Below are positions 42,863 through 51,471 of a stretch of 64,000 bases of DNA, piece after piece. How positions within the stretch are numbered: position 1 is the first letter of the stretch; the number at the start of each line of letters is the position of its first letter. The notes under the pieces are model-generated. The model had not been told where the DNA came from, searched no databases, and saw only the letters and a program-made list of their open reading frames with translations. The DNA lies in contig NZ_BDCH01000036.1 of the NCBI RefSeq assembly GCF_001613405.1, positions 62,001 through 126,000 on the forward strand, in the 5' to 3' direction. The position numbers and the translations under genes are program-made. The DNA comes from Nocardia crassostreae (GTDB lineage Bacteria > Actinomycetota > Actinomycetes > Mycobacteriales > Mycobacteriaceae).

Positions 42863-43050
42863 CAGCGTGCCCGCGGCACGTCGAATTCCGCACACAGCGC
42901 CCGCCACACATCCCGCGGATCAATCCCCGCCTCGATGGCCTGCGCCCCCGTCCTCCCCATCGACGCCAACACATGATCGGTCAACAGCGCATCCCCTCGC
43001 GCCGTCCCGAACTCGGTATGCAACAGCTCCTGGAACTCCGTCAACCGCAC
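42859..43050 (-). CDS. DUF3046 small protein (Rv2738c-like)
   Basis: A 63-residue protein: VRLTEFQELLHTEFGTARGD at the N-terminus and HVLASMGRTGAQAIEAGIDP then DVWRALCAEFDVP, the whole of the DUF3046 family. It is conserved next to recA in mycolata as Rv2738c. Function is unknown. The start is GTG 43050, giving the usual length. It is translationally coupled to the kinase gene downstream, which is not part of the M. tuberculosis locus. Confidence 0.88.
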   Translation of the reverse strand: MRLTEFQELLHTEFGTARGDALLTDHVLASMGRTGAQAIEAGIDPRDVWRALCAEFDVPRARW

Positions 43051-43110
43051 GGCCGCGAGCCTACGCCACCCCGCCACCCGCCCCGAAAACCACCGGCAAC
43101 CGAAGGGGGG

Positions 43111-44286
43111 TCAGGTGGTGCGGGTGGATTCCAGGGCCTCGTGGCAGACCTGGATGGGGTCGGTTACGACGGTGATGCCCTCGGCGGCTGAGACGGCGGC
43201 CGTTTTGTGGGACGGGTCGGTGAGGATTTGTTCGACGGCTTCGCGGATGGATTCGGGGGTGAGGGGGCGGATGAGGATCGAGCTGCCTTGGCGGGCGGCG
43301 CGATTGGCCAGTTCCCATTGGTCGCCGCCGCCCGGGACCGTGACGATCGGGACGGCGGCGAGGAGGGATTTGGCGAGTAGGCCGTGGCCGCCGCCGCCTA
43401 TGACGACGGAGGCGTGGCGGAGGATTTCGTCTTGGCGGCCCAAACCGGCTGTGGCCCAGGGTGGGAGGTCGGTGGGCGGGGTGTCGAGCATGGAGACGGC
43501 CACTCGGACGCCCGCGCCGTCGAGGGCCTCGAGGACGGCGTCGACCATGCCGGTGACGCCGGTGTGCGCGGTGGAGGGGGCGACCATTACCAGCGGTTCG
43601 TCACCGGGTGGCAGGTCCAGGATGTGTTCGGTCGGCTCCCAGAGCAGCGGTCCGACCAGGTGGGCGTTCTCCGGCCAGTCGGGGCGGGGCACCTCCAGGG
43701 CGGGCAGGGTGGCGATGAGCCGCGCGGTGGGGCCCGGATCCTGCGGCGGCAGACCGATACTCGCGCGCGCCTCCTCCCGCTGCACCTCGCCCTTCCGGAT
43801 CGCTCGCGCGGTCAGCGTGCGCAGCATGGAATCCCGGGCCCGGCCCCGCACCCCCTCCCCCGGCGCGAGCCCACTTCCAATGGGCGGCAGCGCTTTCGAC
43901 GGCAGGTACAGCGGATGCGGCGACAACTCCACCCACGGCAGCCCCAGCCGCTCCGCCGCCATACCGCCCCCGGCGGTGAGAATGTCGGACACCACCAGTT
44001 CCGGCAGCATGGCGCTCAGATCCGGCAGGATCTCTGTCGAAATATGCCCCGCCCGTTGATGGATCCGCGCCCCGGCATCGGCATCGGCATCGTCGTCCTC
44101 GGCCCGCGGCGCCAGCCCCTTGAGCCGCCGCACGCCGATCCCGGCATCCCGCGCCGCATCGAACCACCGCGGGCTGGTGAACAGCACCGGCTCGTCCCCC
44201 GCCGCCAGGAACCGCAGGCACAACGCGATCGCCGGAAAGGCATGTCCCGGATCAGGCCCGGCCACCACCGCTACTCGCACGCCCAT
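43111..44286 (-). CDS. GT1-type glycosyltransferase (Rv2739c-like)
   Basis: A 391-residue two-domain (GT-B) glycosyltransferase. The N-terminal acceptor domain starts RVAVVAGPDPGHAFPAIALC. The C-terminal donor domain has the MGT-type signature HASVVIGGGGHGLLAKSLLA followed by AAVPIVTVPGGGDQWELANR. Family members glycosylate phenolic lipids, macrolides or carotenoids. Rv2739c occupies the same position in M. tuberculosis, but its acceptor is not firmly known. The start at 44286 gives the hydrophobic first strand. The next gene, DUF3046, follows 60 bp on. Confidence 0.87.
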   Translation of the reverse strand: MGVRVAVVAGPDPGHAFPAIALCLRFLAAGDEPVLFTSPRWFDAARDAGIGVRRLKGLAPRAEDDDADADAGARIHQRAGHISTEILPDLSAMLPELVVSDILTAGGGMAAERLGLPWVELSPHPLYLPSKALPPIGSGLAPGEGVRGRARDSMLRTLTARAIRKGEVQREEARASIGLPPQDPGPTARLIATLPALEVPRPDWPENAHLVGPLLWEPTEHILDLPPGDEPLVMVAPSTAHTGVTGMVDAVLEALDGAGVRVAVSMLDTPPTDLPPWATAGLGRQDEILRHASVVIGGGGHGLLAKSLLAAVPIVTVPGGGDQWELANRAARQGSSILIRPLTPESIREAVEQILTDPSHKTAAVSAAEGITVVTDPIQVCHEALESTRTT

Positions 44287-44378
44287 ACCCTGCCACACCA
44301 CCCCGCCCTCAACCCCCGGCCCGTACCTTCCGAGTCGGCCCCCACCCACGTGACCACCGTGGCTTCACACCCCCTACC

Positions 44379-44414
44379 GCGGGTTCACACCCTCTATAGG
44401 GGGTGTGAACCCGC
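44379..44414. repeat. 14-bp palindrome with GGTTCACACCC motif
   Basis: GCGGGTTCACACCC (44379-44392) pairs with 44401-44414 around an 8-nt loop. Further CTTCACACCCC (44363-44373) and AGGGTGTGCAC (44420-44430) copies flank it. It lies just downstream of the PIG-L stop, so it may act as terminator. The motif is shared with 23887-23944. Confidence 0.75.
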
Positions 44415-44452
44415 AGGAAAGGGTGTGCACTGCGGATTACTCGCGGGCGGGA

Positions 44453-45166
44453 TCACTCCGAGAAGTGGTACAGCTCGAAGGAGACTGCGTGGGCGGCGGG
44501 GAAGCCTTCCTTGGGACCGGCGGTCATGTCGATGACGGCGCGGGCTTGGTCGGCTACCGGGTCGGGGCTGAGGGCTTCGAGGTAGCGGGCGTGGGCCATG
44601 AGGGATTCGACGGCGGGTTCGATGGTTTCGGTGACGTCTACCGCGTGGCTGCCGTCGGGGACACCGTAGACGGCGGCCCAGCGGGGGGAATGGATGGGGA
44701 GGTCGGCGATTTCGGGGTGGATCCATTCGTTGCCCGCGTCGGAGACGGCGTCCAGGGCGGCGCGGCCGGTGGCGCGGTGGTCGGCGCTGTTGGCGTAGCC
44801 GCGGGCCCAGGTGTCGCTGAAGTTGAAGAGGATCACCATGTCGGGGCGGTGGCGGCGGATGGCGGCGGCCAGGTCGCGGCGCAGGGCGATGCTCTCCTCG
44901 ACGCGGCCGTCGGGGTAGCCGAGGAATTCGACCTCGGTGACGCCGACGATCTTGGCGCCGGTGCGCTCCTCGGCTTCGCGCAGGGGGGCGGATTCGGCGG
45001 GCAGGAGTCCCGCGATGCCTGCCTCACCGCTGGTGACGAGCACGTAGCGAATGTCCTTGCCCTGACGCGTCCAGCGCGCGACGGCGGCCGCCGCACCGTA
45101 TTCGATGTCGTCGGGGTGAGCGGCGATCACGATGCCGCGCTGCCAATCCTCGGGAAGCTGCTCCAT
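44453..45166 (-). CDS. PIG-L/LmbE-type deacetylase
   Basis: A 237-residue zinc-dependent N-deacetylase. The metal and catalytic motif is VIAAHPDDIEYGAAAAVARW (His, Asp, Asp), with the second His in SADHRATGRAALDAV. Relatives deacetylate N-acetylglucosamine groups (MshB, Mca, GPI and antibiotic pathways). Its place as the last gene after a sugar ABC importer and ROK repressor suggests an amino-sugar substrate brought in by that system. This is inferred. The start at ATG 45166 avoids an upstream extension lacking similarity. Confidence 0.85.
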   Translation of the reverse strand: MEQLPEDWQRGIVIAAHPDDIEYGAAAAVARWTRQGKDIRYVLVTSGEAGIAGLLPAESAPLREAEERTGAKIVGVTEVEFLGYPDGRVEESIALRRDLAAAIRRHRPDMVILFNFSDTWARGYANSADHRATGRAALDAVSDAGNEWIHPEIADLPIHSPRWAAVYGVPDGSHAVDVTETIEPAVESLMAHARYLEALSPDPVADQARAVIDMTAGPKEGFPAAHAVSFELYHFSE

Positions 45167-45267
45167 GTCTGAATTCAACACCAGCGCGCCCCGTTCAATC
45201 CCGGGGACGCCGATTCGATTCCCGGTCCGCGTTCGCCGCACCCCCCGCCGCTGCGGGGATACCCGGC

Positions 45268-46419
45268 TCAGAGCATGCCGAGGATGCCCTCGAAGGCGGC
45301 TTCGGCGGCGCCGAGGACCTTCAAATCGGCTCCCAGGCGCGATTTTTTGATACGCACGCCACCCAGGGCGCGGCTGACCATGCTGCGGGCGCGGACCTGA
45401 TCGCGAACCCGGGTGACCGCGGAATCCGGTAGGGCGGTGAAGAGGTCGCCAAGGACGACGAGTTCGGAGCCGAGAATATTGACCACATTCACCAGGCCGA
45501 GAGTCAGCCAATCCAGGTATTCGGTCAGCCGCGGTTCGCAATCGCCTTGCAGGGAGCGCAGTTCCGCCACGATCGCGCCGCGCGGACCGTGCTCGGACAG
45601 GCCGAGCGCACGGCACAGCGCCGCCTCGCCGACCTCGGTTTCCCAGCAGCCCTCATTGCCGCAGTGGCAGGGGCGGCCGCCGGGGCGCACGATCATACGG
45701 CCGATCTCGCCGAGATAGCCCGCGGATCCCCGCAACAGGGAGCCCTGGGAGATGAGCCCGCCGCCGACGCCGACATCCGCGGAGACGAAGACCGCGTCGT
45801 CGGCGCCGCGCCCGGCGCCGCGCGCGTGTTCGGCCAGGGCGCCGAATTCGGCGTCATTGCCGACCACCACGGGAACGCCGAGCACACCGGTCATGCGCGT
45901 GCCCAGCGCCACCTCGGCCCAGCCCAGGTTCGAGGCGGTGTGCACCAGGCCGTCCGCGCGCCGCACCACGCCGGGCACCGAGATCCCGGCGGCCACGGGC
46001 CGCACGCCCAGATCCGCGGCCAGCAGGGTGGCGGATTCGGCGATATGGGTGATGACCTCGTCCGGTTCGCGTTGGCGCCCATGCAGATTCCAGCTGTTGC
46101 GGCCCAGGATCTGCCCGCCGAAACCGATCATGGCGATACCGGCGTGCTCGACCTGCACATCCACCGCCAACACCACCGCGGCATGCGGTTGCGGCAGTAC
46201 CAGCAGCGACGGTCGGCCGGCCCCGCGCGCCAGCCGCGGCACCCGCTCCTCCACCAATCCGCTCTCGGCGAGCGCGTCCACGAGCATTTTGATGGTGGAG
46301 CGGTTGAGGCCCAGTTCGGTCGCGAGCGCGGCGCGGGTGGCGGGGCCTCCGATATGCAGCAGGCGCAGGAGGCTCGACCGGTTGAAGCGGCGCACCTCGT
46401 CCGGTCGGGCGACGGTCAT
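45268..46419 (-). CDS. ROK-family repressor (XylR/NagC-like)
   Basis: A 383-residue regulator. An N-terminal MarR-like winged helix (PATRAALATELGLNRSTIKM, about 30-50) is followed by the ROK sugar-kinase-like domain with AVDVQVEHAGIAMIGFGG, the glycine segment VGVGGGLISQGSLLRGSAGYL and the ROK zinc motif CHCGNEGCWETEV. Sugar binding relieves repression. It is encoded 25 bp after the permease gene in the operon it probably controls. The palindrome at 49962-49984 is the likely operator. Confidence 0.93.
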   Translation of the reverse strand: MTVARPDEVRRFNRSSLLRLLHIGGPATRAALATELGLNRSTIKMLVDALAESGLVEERVPRLARGAGRPSLLVLPQPHAAVVLAVDVQVEHAGIAMIGFGGQILGRNSWNLHGRQREPDEVITHIAESATLLAADLGVRPVAAGISVPGVVRRADGLVHTASNLGWAEVALGTRMTGVLGVPVVVGNDAEFGALAEHARGAGRGADDAVFVSADVGVGGGLISQGSLLRGSAGYLGEIGRMIVRPGGRPCHCGNEGCWETEVGEAALCRALGLSEHGPRGAIVAELRSLQGDCEPRLTEYLDWLTLGLVNVVNILGSELVVLGDLFTALPDSAVTRVRDQVRARSMVSRALGGVRIKKSRLGADLKVLGAAEAAFEGILGML

Positions 46420-46444
46420 GGACTCAGCAATACCACTGCCGCGC

Positions 46445-47926
46445 TCACCGTTGCGCCACCGCCGCGCGCCATCTCGACAACGCGTCGACCGTGGCCGCCG
46501 GCAGCAGCACCAGACCGGTCACAATGGAGACCACGGCGGCGGGCTGTTCGAGCAGGCCGAGGCCGTTGGAGACCACCGCCAGCACCGCGCCGCCGATCAC
46601 CGCGTCGGCCATCCGGCCGCGGCCGCCGAAGAGCGAGGTGCCGCCGATCACCGCCGCGCCGACCGCGAACAGCAGCGTGTTCAGGCCGCCCGCTTGCGGA
46701 TCCACCGATCCGACCTTCGACGAGTAGACGATGGCGCCGACCGCCGCGCACGCCGAGCAGATGACGAAAACGCTTGCCCGCAACTGGGTTACGTTGATGC
46801 CCGCGCGGCGGGCGGCCTCTGCATTGCCGCCGACGGCATAGATGTGGCGGCCGTAGGTAGTGCGATTGAGCACGTAGGTGCCGATCACCAGCAGCGCCAG
46901 CACGATCGGGACCACATACGGCACGCCGGAGATCTCGATGAGATCGTTGGGTGAACGGTTCACGGTGAGCAGTATGGTCACAATGGCCGCGAAGGCGGTG
47001 AGCGCCAGCACTTTCGCCACGATGAGCGGCGTCGGCTGGGCGACCAGCCCGCGCCGCCTGCGCAGGAAATGCCCGCCGAAGGTGACCGCCGCATAGCCAC
47101 CGGCCGCCACCACGAACAGCAGCCAGCTGCCGACCGTGGACAGATTGCCGTTGGCGACCTGATCGAGCACGTGCGAGGAGCTGATGCCCAGCACGCCGCC
47201 CTCGCCGATGAGCTGCAGGATCACGCCCTGCCAGGCCAGGAACAGGGCCAGGGTCACCACGAACGACGGCATGCCGATCTTGGCGATGAGGAATCCGGTG
47301 ATACAGCCGATGGCCGCGCCCACGCACACCGCGAGCAGCATCTCCACCCACGGATTGGCCTTGAACCCGATGACGGTGATGGCCACGCCGAGCAGCGACA
47401 TGGCCACGCCGGGCCAGATCCGCAGCAGCCCGGCCAGCACCGCGCCCAGCAGCAACAAGGCGTTGAAGATGAAGAACACGGTGGGTCCCATGCCGGACAT
47501 GAGATTTCCGTCCTCGACGTAGTGCATGGCCAGCACCGCGCCCGCCACACCGGAGGCCGTGCCCGCCGACAGATCGATCTCGCCGATCAGCAGTACGTAC
47601 ACGATGCCGATGGCGATGATGGTCTGACCCGCGCCCTGCGCCAGCAGATTGGCGATGTTGTTGAGCGAGAAGAACACATCCGACATCACCGAGAACAGCA
47701 CGACCAGCGCGACCAGCCCGAGAATCGCTGGCAGCGAACCGATCTCACCGGCGCGGAGCCGGGATACATAGTCGCCGAACGCTTCCCGGGTCGAGAGCGT
47801 CGTGGTGTCGATGCCGAAATCCGCGACTGCGGTGGTACTGGCCGCGGCCGGTGCCGGAACTTGGGACATTGCAGTGACTTTCTCGCTCCCGGCCGTCTCT
47901 TCCTGGTGTGTCGAACTCTCGCTCAC
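46445..47926 (-). CDS. Sugar ABC transporter permease (XylH-like)
   Basis: A 493-residue permease of the xylose/ribose class (BPD_transp_2). A long Ser/Thr/Ala-rich cytoplasmic N-terminus (about 70 residues) precedes about 12 helices, including IIAIGIVYVLLIGEIDLSAG, GFLIAKIGMPSFVVTLALFL and FAVGAAVIGGTSLFGGRGRM. The GTG at 47926 overlaps the ATPase stop as GTGA. An internal ATG 18 codons in is possible. It works with the ATPase and binding protein upstream in the operon. Longer starts run into the ATPase gene. Confidence 0.9.
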   Translation of the reverse strand: MSESSTHQEETAGSEKVTAMSQVPAPAAASTTAVADFGIDTTTLSTREAFGDYVSRLRAGEIGSLPAILGLVALVVLFSVMSDVFFSLNNIANLLAQGAGQTIIAIGIVYVLLIGEIDLSAGTASGVAGAVLAMHYVEDGNLMSGMGPTVFFIFNALLLLGAVLAGLLRIWPGVAMSLLGVAITVIGFKANPWVEMLLAVCVGAAIGCITGFLIAKIGMPSFVVTLALFLAWQGVILQLIGEGGVLGISSSHVLDQVANGNLSTVGSWLLFVVAAGGYAAVTFGGHFLRRRRGLVAQPTPLIVAKVLALTAFAAIVTILLTVNRSPNDLIEISGVPYVVPIVLALLVIGTYVLNRTTYGRHIYAVGGNAEAARRAGINVTQLRASVFVICSACAAVGAIVYSSKVGSVDPQAGGLNTLLFAVGAAVIGGTSLFGGRGRMADAVIGGAVLAVVSNGLGLLEQPAAVVSIVTGLVLLPAATVDALSRWRAAVAQR

Positions 47927-48696
47927 AGCGCCACCGCCTCGGGTCGCGCCAGTCCGAGATCGCCGGAGCGGCCCGCGGTGATGAGCTCGACCACCTGCCC
48001 GTGTGTGACGTCGGCGGTGCGCACCTGGGCGGCCATGCGGCCCAGGTACAGCACCTCGATCCGGTCGGCGACCTCGAAGACATCGGCCAGGTTGTGGCTG
48101 ATCAGTACGACTCCCAGGCCCTGTTCGGCCAGCCGCCGCACCAGATCGAGGACCTGACGGGTCTGGGCGACGCCCAGCGCGGCGGTCGGCTCGTCGAGCA
48201 GCACCAGATTGCTGTTCCACAGCACCGCTTTCGCAATGGCCACGGTCTGGCGCTGCCCGCCGGACAGCGAAGACACCGGGGTGCGCACCGATTTCACGGT
48301 CCGCACCCCCAGTGAGGCCAGGGTGCGGCGAGCCGCCTCCTCCATGCTCGCCTCGTCCAGCAGCCACGGCTTACCGCGTTCGCGGCCGAGGAACATATTC
48401 GCGACGATATCGAGATTGTCGGCCAGGGCCAGATCCTGGTAGACCACCTCGATGCCGAGTTCGGCGGCATCCTTGGGCCCGCGCAGGTGCACCGGGTCGC
48501 CCCGGAAGCGCACCTCACCGGAATCGGAACCGTGGATCCCGGCAACGCATTTCACCAGGGTGCTCTTGCCCGCGCCATTGTCGCCGACCAGTGCGGTGAC
48601 CTCGCCCGCGGGCACGGTGAAATCGACATCGTGCAGAACATGGACCGCGCCGAAACTCTTGTTCAGCCCGGTGATTCGAAGTAGCGGCTCGCTCAT
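47923..48696 (-). CDS. Sugar ABC transporter ATPase (single-domain, XylG-like)
   Basis: A 257-residue ATPase with one nucleotide-binding domain; many monosaccharide importers of this class have two, so it must act as a homodimer. Walker A is LVGDNGAGKSTLVKCVAGIH, the signature SSLSGGQRQTVAIAKAVLWN, Walker B LVLLDEPTAALGVAQTRQVL and the H-loop VVLISHNLADVFEVADRIEV. It energises the permease whose gene overlaps its stop. The binding-protein gene lies 83 bp upstream. Confidence 0.93.
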   Translation of the reverse strand: MSEPLLRITGLNKSFGAVHVLHDVDFTVPAGEVTALVGDNGAGKSTLVKCVAGIHGSDSGEVRFRGDPVHLRGPKDAAELGIEVVYQDLALADNLDIVANMFLGRERGKPWLLDEASMEEAARRTLASLGVRTVKSVRTPVSSLSGGQRQTVAIAKAVLWNSNLVLLDEPTAALGVAQTRQVLDLVRRLAEQGLGVVLISHNLADVFEVADRIEVLYLGRMAAQVRTADVTHGQVVELITAGRSGDLGLARPEAVAL

Positions 48697-48779
48697 ATTG
48701 TGTCCTTTCCGGCGCGATCGGGGCCCTGCGTGGTGACGCTGCGCTGCCGCCTCCGGGCCTGACCGATCACGCCCAACCC

Positions 48780-49901
48780 TCAGCGAATACCGAGCTCGGT
48801 GCAGGCCGATGCCAGATCGCCACCGCAGATATCGGCCGCCTTCACGAAACCGGCGTCGGTCACGACCTTCACGTCGGCGCGGGTCACCGTCTGTGGTTGC
48901 AGCAGAACGGATTTCACGTCGCGCTTGCCCTTGGGATCCTGGCTCACGTTCACCGCCAGTGCGTCCGCGGCCGCCTTGTCGCCCTTGGCCAGGGCGGCGG
49001 CGAGTTTGGCGGCGGCCTGGGCCTCGCCCAGAATCGGCTTGAACACGGTCATGTACTGATCGCCGCGCAGTACGGCCTTGAGCCCCTCGGCGGTGGCGTC
49101 CTGGCCGGTGACCGGGACCTTGCCATTGAGGCCGTTCTTCTTCAGCACGGTGATGACCGCGCCCGCGAGGCCGTCATTGGCCGCGACCACGCCGTCGACC
49201 TTGCCGCCATTGCCGGTGAGGATCTGCTCGAAGGTGGTGCCGCCCTTCTGGTTGTCCCAGCCGTCGATGGCCTGGGAGCGCACCAGTTTGAGCGTGCCCG
49301 CGTCGTAGAGCGGCTTGAGGATGTTCTGCTGGCCCTGGTGGAACAGGGTGGCGTTGTTGTCGGTCGGCGCGCCCTCGATCTCGATGACCTCGGCGCCCGG
49401 CTTGGACTTCAGGGCGTCGGCGAGGGCCTGGCCCTGCAGTTCACCGACCTTCACATTGTCGAAAGACACGTAGTAGTCCGAGGATCCGCCCAGGTTGAGG
49501 CGGTCGTAGTCGATGGTCGGGATGCCCGCCTTCTTGGCCTTGGACGCGACCGCGCTGCCGACCTCGCTATTGATGGAGGCGATGATCAGGACCTTCACGC
49601 CCTTGGCGATCATGCCGTCGGCGAGGGTGGTGAACTTCTGTACGTCGCCCTGGGCGTTCTGCACATCGGCGTCGAAACCCTCGGCGCGCAGGGCCTGTTG
49701 CAGCATGGGCTTGTCGAAGGATTCCCAGCGGGCCGAGGTGGCGGTCTCCGGCAGGATCACGCCCACGGTCGGGCCGCCGCCACCGGAGGGTGAATCGGAC
49801 TTGTCATTGCTGCTGGTGTTCGACCCGCATGCCGTGAGCGTCATTGCTCCGGACAGTGCCAGCGCCACGGCGGCGTAGAAGAGCGGGCGTTTCGTCCTCA
49901 T
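48780..49901 (-). CDS. Sugar-binding lipoprotein (XylF-like)
   Basis: A 373-residue periplasmic-type binding protein. The signal peptide ends in the lipobox LTACGSNTSS (Cys near residue 25). The SBP type 1 domain starts TVGVILPETATSARWESFDK, with VKVLIIASINSEVGSAVASK, EIEGAPTDNNATLFHQGQQN and DGVVAANDGLAGAVITVLKK as in D-xylose-binding XylF. The ligand is probably a pentose or hexose. The downstream PIG-L gene hints at a related amino sugar. The first gene of the operon, with a strong palindrome 61 bp upstream. Confidence 0.92.
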   Translation of the reverse strand: MRTKRPLFYAAVALALSGAMTLTACGSNTSSNDKSDSPSGGGGPTVGVILPETATSARWESFDKPMLQQALRAEGFDADVQNAQGDVQKFTTLADGMIAKGVKVLIIASINSEVGSAVASKAKKAGIPTIDYDRLNLGGSSDYYVSFDNVKVGELQGQALADALKSKPGAEVIEIEGAPTDNNATLFHQGQQNILKPLYDAGTLKLVRSQAIDGWDNQKGGTTFEQILTGNGGKVDGVVAANDGLAGAVITVLKKNGLNGKVPVTGQDATAEGLKAVLRGDQYMTVFKPILGEAQAAAKLAAALAKGDKAAADALAVNVSQDPKGKRDVKSVLLQPQTVTRADVKVVTDAGFVKAADICGGDLASACTELGIR

Positions 49902-49921
49902 CACGGTGACCTTCCCGAGCC

Positions 49922-49955
49922 GCGGTCGTGTCACGGATACGACTGTGACGACCGC
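49922..49955. repeat. Imperfect inverted repeat in the xylF leader
   Basis: GCGGTCGTGTCAC (49922-49934) pairs with GTGACGACCGC (49945-49955) except for a 2-nt bulge. It could be a second operator half or an mRNA hairpin between promoter and Shine-Dalgarno. Confidence 0.5.
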
Positions 49956-49961
49956 TTATCG

Positions 49962-49984
49962 ATATGTTGTGGGCAACAACATAT
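49962..49984. promoter_or_regulatory. ROK-type operator of the sugar ABC operon
   Basis: Perfect inverted repeat ATATGTTGT-gggca-ACAACATAT, with inner GTTG-N4-CAAC, 61 bp before the xylF start. The GTTG...CAAC core resembles XylR/ROK operators. It probably overlaps the promoter and lets the operon's own ROK protein repress it. Confidence 0.72.
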
Positions 49985-50037
49985 GCGACACGGGTCGGGC
50001 CGGAGGGCAAATCAGGCAAACCGGTTCGACTGACATG

Positions 50038-50080
50038 CGCAGGGGACGTCCGGTGTCCTTGACACCGCACGGCCCCTGCG
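50038..50080 (-). terminator. Nested hairpin terminator
   Basis: Outer stem CGCAGGGG/CCCCTGCG (50038-50045 with 50073-50080) encloses an inner stem CGGTGTC/GACACCG. It lies 9 bp after the stop of the small membrane protein gene and insulates it from the sugar operon. Confidence 0.7.
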
Positions 50081-50088
50081 AAACGCGG

Positions 50089-50262
50089 CTACAACTTGCC
50101 GATCGTCGTCTTGTCCGAGTTGGACACCGCCTTGTACAGCAGGTACAGGCCGAATACGACCGCGCTGATCATCAGGATCGGGAACAGACCCTTGATCAGC
50201 GCGCCGATGATCGCGAACGCGATCCACACGAGCGCGACGACGCCGATGATCTTCCAAAGCAT
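50089..50262 (-). CDS. 57-residue small membrane protein
   Basis: ATG 50262 to TAG 50089. The product starts MLWKIIGVVALVWIAFAIIG, then ALIKGLFPILMISAVVFGLY, and ends in a polar tail. Two membrane-spanning stretches fill most of it. GGGAGG lies 6 bases upstream, codon bias is strong (nearly all third bases G/C), and a nested terminator follows, so it is very likely a real gene. Similar short hydrophobic proteins are widespread in actinobacteria. The function is unknown. Confidence 0.8.
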   Translation of the reverse strand: MLWKIIGVVALVWIAFAIIGALIKGLFPILMISAVVFGLYLLYKAVSNSDKTTIGKL

Positions 50263-50412
50263 TGAATGCCTCCCGTAGGTCTCGAACCGCCGTCAGCGCG
50301 ATCCGACACCATCCATACTGCCGCCGTCGCACCGGAAAAGCACCGGGTCAGCGGCGAAATCGGGGTAAGTTCAGGGTTGTCCCCGAGGTCGGCGGTCAGG
50401 ATGGTCAACCAA

Positions 50413-51351
50413 TCAGGGCAGCAGCACGACCTTGCCACCAGCATGCCCGGCCATGACGAACTCGATCGCGGCAGCCACTTCGGCCAGCGGGTAGGTCGCG
50501 GCAATCACGAGGTCGAGGTTGCCCGCGCGGACCAGCTCCAGTAGTTCGCGCCAGGCGTTCGAGCGGATCTCCACGCCCGGATCCGCCCCGGGTGCGAAGC
50601 CGAGCGCCTGAAACCCGTGCTCCGCCGCCGCGCCGAACGCGACAATGGTGGCGATCCGGGAGCGGTCGGGAACCAGTTCGAGCGAGACCGCCACGGCCTC
50701 ATCAGTGCCGACGGTATCGAGCGCGACGTCGACGCCCTCCGGCGCCAGCGCGCGCACCCGGTCGGCGAGCCCCGGACCATAGGCGACCGGCAGTACGCCG
50801 TATCCCCGCAGCCGATCATGGTGCGCCGCAGAGGCGGTGCCGATGACCGTGGCACCACGCGCCGCCGCCAGCTGGGCGGCCAGCGAGCCCACACTGCCGC
50901 CCGCACCGTGTACCAGCACGGTGTCCCCCGGCCCGACCTTCGTCGCCGCGACCAGATGCACCGCCGTGCCCCCGACGGCTTGCAGCCCGGCCGCGACCTC
51001 CCAGCTCACCTCCGCCGGTTTCGGGATGACCTTCGTAGCCGCGACATTCACCGCACCGGCGTACCCGCCATCCACCCGGGCGAGCACCTCGTCCCCCACC
51101 GCGATCGCCCCGGCGCGCCCGGTCGCGTCCCCGCCCACCGCGGTCACCACCCCGGACACCTCCCCGCCCAATCGCATGGGCAGCGCGGCCGGATCACTGC
51201 CGAACGCGCCACTGAAGCGCTTGTAATCGAACGGATTCACCCCCGCCGCGCGCACCTCGACGGTAGCCTCCCCCGGCGGCGGCACCGCAACCTCGATGAG
51301 TGACAACACTTCTGGACCACCGTAAGCGGTGGCGACAACAGCTGCGGTCAT
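50413..51351 (-). CDS. Zinc-independent medium-chain dehydrogenase, quinone-oxidoreductase-like
   Basis: A 312-residue NADPH-dependent oxidoreductase of the QOR group. The N-terminal GroES-like domain has VEVRAAGVNPFDYKRFSGAF. The Rossmann domain has GDTVLVHGAGGSVGSLAAQL. No structural-zinc Cys quartet or catalytic zinc Cys is visible, consistent with quinone or enone reductases. It may detoxify quinones or alpha,beta-unsaturated carbonyls. The start at 51351 is at the conserved TAAVVATAYGGPEVLSL. It is monocistronic. Confidence 0.9.
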   Translation of the reverse strand: MTAAVVATAYGGPEVLSLIEVAVPPPGEATVEVRAAGVNPFDYKRFSGAFGSDPAALPMRLGGEVSGVVTAVGGDATGRAGAIAVGDEVLARVDGGYAGAVNVAATKVIPKPAEVSWEVAAGLQAVGGTAVHLVAATKVGPGDTVLVHGAGGSVGSLAAQLAAARGATVIGTASAAHHDRLRGYGVLPVAYGPGLADRVRALAPEGVDVALDTVGTDEAVAVSLELVPDRSRIATIVAFGAAAEHGFQALGFAPGADPGVEIRSNAWRELLELVRAGNLDLVIAATYPLAEVAAAIEFVMAGHAGGKVVLLP

Positions 51352-51471
51352 ACCGCCACAGCCTACGCCCGCCCCGAACCCGCCCAGTTCGCCCATGGTT
51401 GAGCCGATCCCACTTCACACCGAGCGCCCAACGCGCAGACTGGATACATTTCGGCCGAACAGGAGGTCACG

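Noticed and set aside
47927..48367. Upstream extension of the permease frame
   Set aside because: It runs antiparallel in frame through the ATPase gene and lacks membrane segments; the GTGA overlap supports 47926.
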